This document shows positions 5,607-7,142 of a stretch of 7,142 nt of DNA, piece by piece. The translations under genes and the position numbers were made by a program. Under the pieces are notes generated by a model. It did no database searches. It saw only the letters and a list, made by a program, of their open reading frames with translations, and was not told the DNA's origin. Positions within the stretch are counted from its first letter, which is position 1. Each line of letters starts with the position of its first letter. The stretch is from a bacterium (lineage in GTDB: Bacteria > Actinomycetota > Acidimicrobiia > Acidimicrobiales > UBA8592): assembly GCA_002713605.1 (NCBI GenBank), contig PATL01000040.1:29029-36170 (forward strand), in the 5' to 3' direction.

Positions 5607-6881
5607 ATGGGACTCTTCGATCGCTTCAAGAAAAAAACAAAGGACGCGGTCGATAAAAACGAGATTACTATCGAAGAGGATTCTGCCGAAGCCGAAGAAA
5701 TCCTTCAGAAAAGAGAAGAATTATTGTCGGCTATAGAAGAATCAAAAAAAACAAAACCCTCTATCGAAGACACACAAGAGCACGAATTGGAAGAAGACGA
5801 ATGGGACGATTTTTCAGAAGATTTATCCAAGAATCCTTTTTCTAAAGAGAAAGACAAGAAAGCCAGAAAAATTGCACAACAAGCAGAAAAAATTGATCGA
5901 ATTAAATCTATCCAAACCCCTCAAAACAAACCCATAGATCGTATGAAAACAACAACAGGTAGGGCATTGGTACCGGTTGCAAAGGACTTCGAAATAGATC
6001 TATCAGGTGCCCAAGTGACTAAAGGTGGACAAATAATTCGCGGAGGCTCAGTGTTGGACGAAATATTGTTCGAACTCGAAGAAGAATTGTTACAATCCGA
6101 TATGGGGCATTCCGCAGTTATGGAGGTGATAAATACGTTAAAGGCGAATTTAATCGGTTCGCGAATCGACACACGTACTGGATTGGAATCTATAGTCGAA
6201 AAGATAGTTCGTAAATCATTACAAAATTTACTTGAGGCCGGATACTGGGATTTTGATAGAACAATCCACTCTTTTGTAACTGAAGACACCCCCGTGTCGA
6301 TAATGATAGTTGGCGTTAATGGTACAGGTAAGACAACTACTACAGCCAAAATTGCACACCGCCTTAAAGAACAAGGATATTCCGTAGTTCTAGCCGCTGC
6401 AGATACATTCCGTGCAGGAGCCATAGATCAGCTTTCCACTCACGCTGAACGAATCGGTGTTAGGTGTATCAAAAGCCAAAGAGGAGGCGATTCCGCTGCA
6501 GTTTCTAGAGATGCCATAGAAAGCGCCAAAGCCAAGGGCGACGATATTGTAATAATTGATACAGCGGGAAGAATGCAAAACAAAACAAATTTAATGGAAG
6601 AACTTAGGAAAGTGCATAGAATCACTCAACCACATTTGGTGATATTTGTGGCTGACGCGTTAGCAGGGAATGATGCGGTTACACAAGCAAAAGAATTCCA
6701 AAGAATATTAAATTTTGATGGCGTTACATTATGTAAATTAGATACTGACGCCAAAGGAGGTGCTGCACTTTCTATAGCACACGCTACAGGCAGACCGATT
6801 GTTTTAGCAGGTGTAGGACAAGGCTACGAAGATCTCAAAGACTTTGATCCAGAATGGTTCCTAGACTCAATATTAGATTGA
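5607..6881 (+). CDS. ftsY: Signal recognition particle receptor FtsY
   Basis: FtsY is the membrane-associated GTPase that docks SRP-ribosome complexes at the translocon. The protein has 424 residues. MGLFDRFKKK at the start resembles the amphipathic membrane-binding N-terminus of the family. An acidic, low-complexity A region spans about 18-80 (EEDSAEAEEI; HELEEDEWDDFSED), with a basic stretch to about 115. The N domain covers about 145-215. The G domain has G1 GVNGTGKTTTTAKIA (236-250), DTFRAGAIDQL (266-276), RGGDSAAV (292-299), G3 DTAGR (318-322), ALAGNDAVTQA (351-361), G4 CKLDTDAKGGAA (376-387) and closes with GVGQGYEDLKDFDPEWF (402-418). DTFRAGAIDQLS and the closing motif distinguish FtsY from SRP54, as does the absence of an M domain. 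The G4 motif has Cys where Thr is usual (TKLD). An AGAGGG site (5596-5601) precedes the ATG. The gene lies 9 nt after pfdA, the usual archaeal pairing, so cotranscription is likely. Confidence 0.96.
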   Translation: MGLFDRFKKKTKDAVDKNEITIEEDSAEAEEILQKREELLSAIEESKKTKPSIEDTQEHELEEDEWDDFSEDLSKNPFSKEKDKKARKIAQQAEKIDRIKSIQTPQNKPIDRMKTTTGRALVPVAKDFEIDLSGAQVTKGGQIIRGGSVLDEILFELEEELLQSDMGHSAVMEVINTLKANLIGSRIDTRTGLESIVEKIVRKSLQNLLEAGYWDFDRTIHSFVTEDTPVSIMIVGVNGTGKTTTTAKIAHRLKEQGYSVVLAAADTFRAGAIDQLSTHAERIGVRCIKSQRGGDSAAVSRDAIESAKAKGDDIVIIDTAGRMQNKTNLMEELRKVHRITQPHLVIFVADALAGNDAVTQAKEFQRILNFDGVTLCKLDTDAKGGAALSIAHATGRPIVLAGVGQGYEDLKDFDPEWFLDSILD

Positions 6882-6930
6882 CTTTCACACCGCGTCTTTC
6901 ATGTATCATACCCCTTGTGTGCAGTTTGAG

Positions 6931-7142
6931 ATGTCACGTGTAGCTCTTGTTGTAGTTGGCAATTCTATCTTGGAAGGTAGGCTAAGAAACATAATGTCTC
7001 GTAGAGGTTGGAGCACCGAAATCTGTCAAGATGGCGACAAAGCCGTCGATGAATATGTGCGTTTAAAGCCGGAATTAGTATTCCTTGTACTAGATCTACC
7101 GACAATGGATGGACATATTGCAGCACTTGAAATGAGAGAAAC
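6931..7142 (+). CDS. Receiver-like (CheY-fold) domain protein with degenerate active site, 3' end outside the window
   Basis: Seventy codons are open from ATG 6931 to the right edge. The sequence follows the response-regulator receiver pattern: strand 1 RVALVVVGNS (3-12), helix 1 LEGRLRNIMSRRGW (14-27), strand 2 STEICQDGDKAVDEY (28-42), strand 3 KPELVFLVLDLPTMDG (46-61), then helix 3 (HIAALEMRE). Aligned to CheY-type domains, the two acidic residues after strand 1 are Gly10-Asn11, and the phospho-acceptor Asp four residues before the conserved Pro is Val53; an Asp lies two residues later (Asp55). It is therefore probably a non-phosphorylated pseudo-receiver, or a receiver with a shifted site. 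An in-frame ATG at 6901 would add ten residues (MYHTPCVQFE), but the domain starts right after the Met at 6931. TGTATCAT at 6902-6909 sits 22-29 nt upstream and could be a TATA box. It begins 49 nt after ftsY; any output domain lies outside the window. Confidence 0.7.
   Translation, partial: MSRVALVVVGNSILEGRLRNIMSRRGWSTEICQDGDKAVDEYVRLKPELVFLVLDLPTMDGHIAALEMRE

Overview
The window looks like a piece of an AT-rich archaeal chromosome. The strongest evidence is the gene set: ribosomal protein eL20 (LX/L18a), a prefoldin alpha subunit and an SRP receptor FtsY of the 'KLDTDAKGG' type. In archaea these three genes commonly sit side by side, and bacteria lack both eL20 and prefoldin. The AT-rich base composition, mixed leaderless and Shine-Dalgarno starts, and bacterial-like metabolic genes inside an information-processing locus would suit a marine Euryarchaeota lineage (Marine Group II/III, Poseidoniales). 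That lineage assignment is inference; the archaeal assignment is firm.

Layout. Positions 1-371 (minus strand) hold the 5' part of an acidic coiled-coil protein that runs off the left edge. It diverges from the eL20 gene at 507-734 across an intergenic stretch of about 135 bp, which carries a TATA-like box placed for a leaderless eL20 transcript. Next comes a block of four genes on the plus strand: a two-TM protein of unknown function (783-1337), a CysQ-type PAP phosphatase with a TTG start (1356-2147), sulfate adenylyltransferase small subunit CysD (2234-3127), and a fused CysN-CysC protein (3127-5016, overlapping cysD by 1 nt). The conserved archaeal block then resumes with prefoldin alpha (about 5070-5597) and ftsY (5607-6881). 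From 6931 to the right edge is the start of a receiver-like (CheY fold) protein whose acidic pocket and phospho-acceptor aspartate are replaced.

How the genes work together. CysD plus the CysN domain activate sulfate to APS at the cost of ATP and GTP. The CysC domain phosphorylates APS to PAPS. CysQ removes PAP, the by-product of PAPS use. The window therefore holds a complete activation and PAP-recycling module, but no PAPS reductase, sulfite reductase, sulfotransferase or sulfate transporter, so the fate of the PAPS cannot be read here. eL20, prefoldin alpha and FtsY serve the ribosome, cotranslational folding and membrane targeting.

The most interesting observations are the roughly 4.3 kb sulfur cassette and membrane-protein gene lying between eL20 and prefoldin/ftsY, the degenerate receiver-like gene after ftsY, a basic tail on prefoldin alpha, and the uncharacterised membrane protein. 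I see no tRNA, rRNA, CRISPR array, insertion sequence or integration site.
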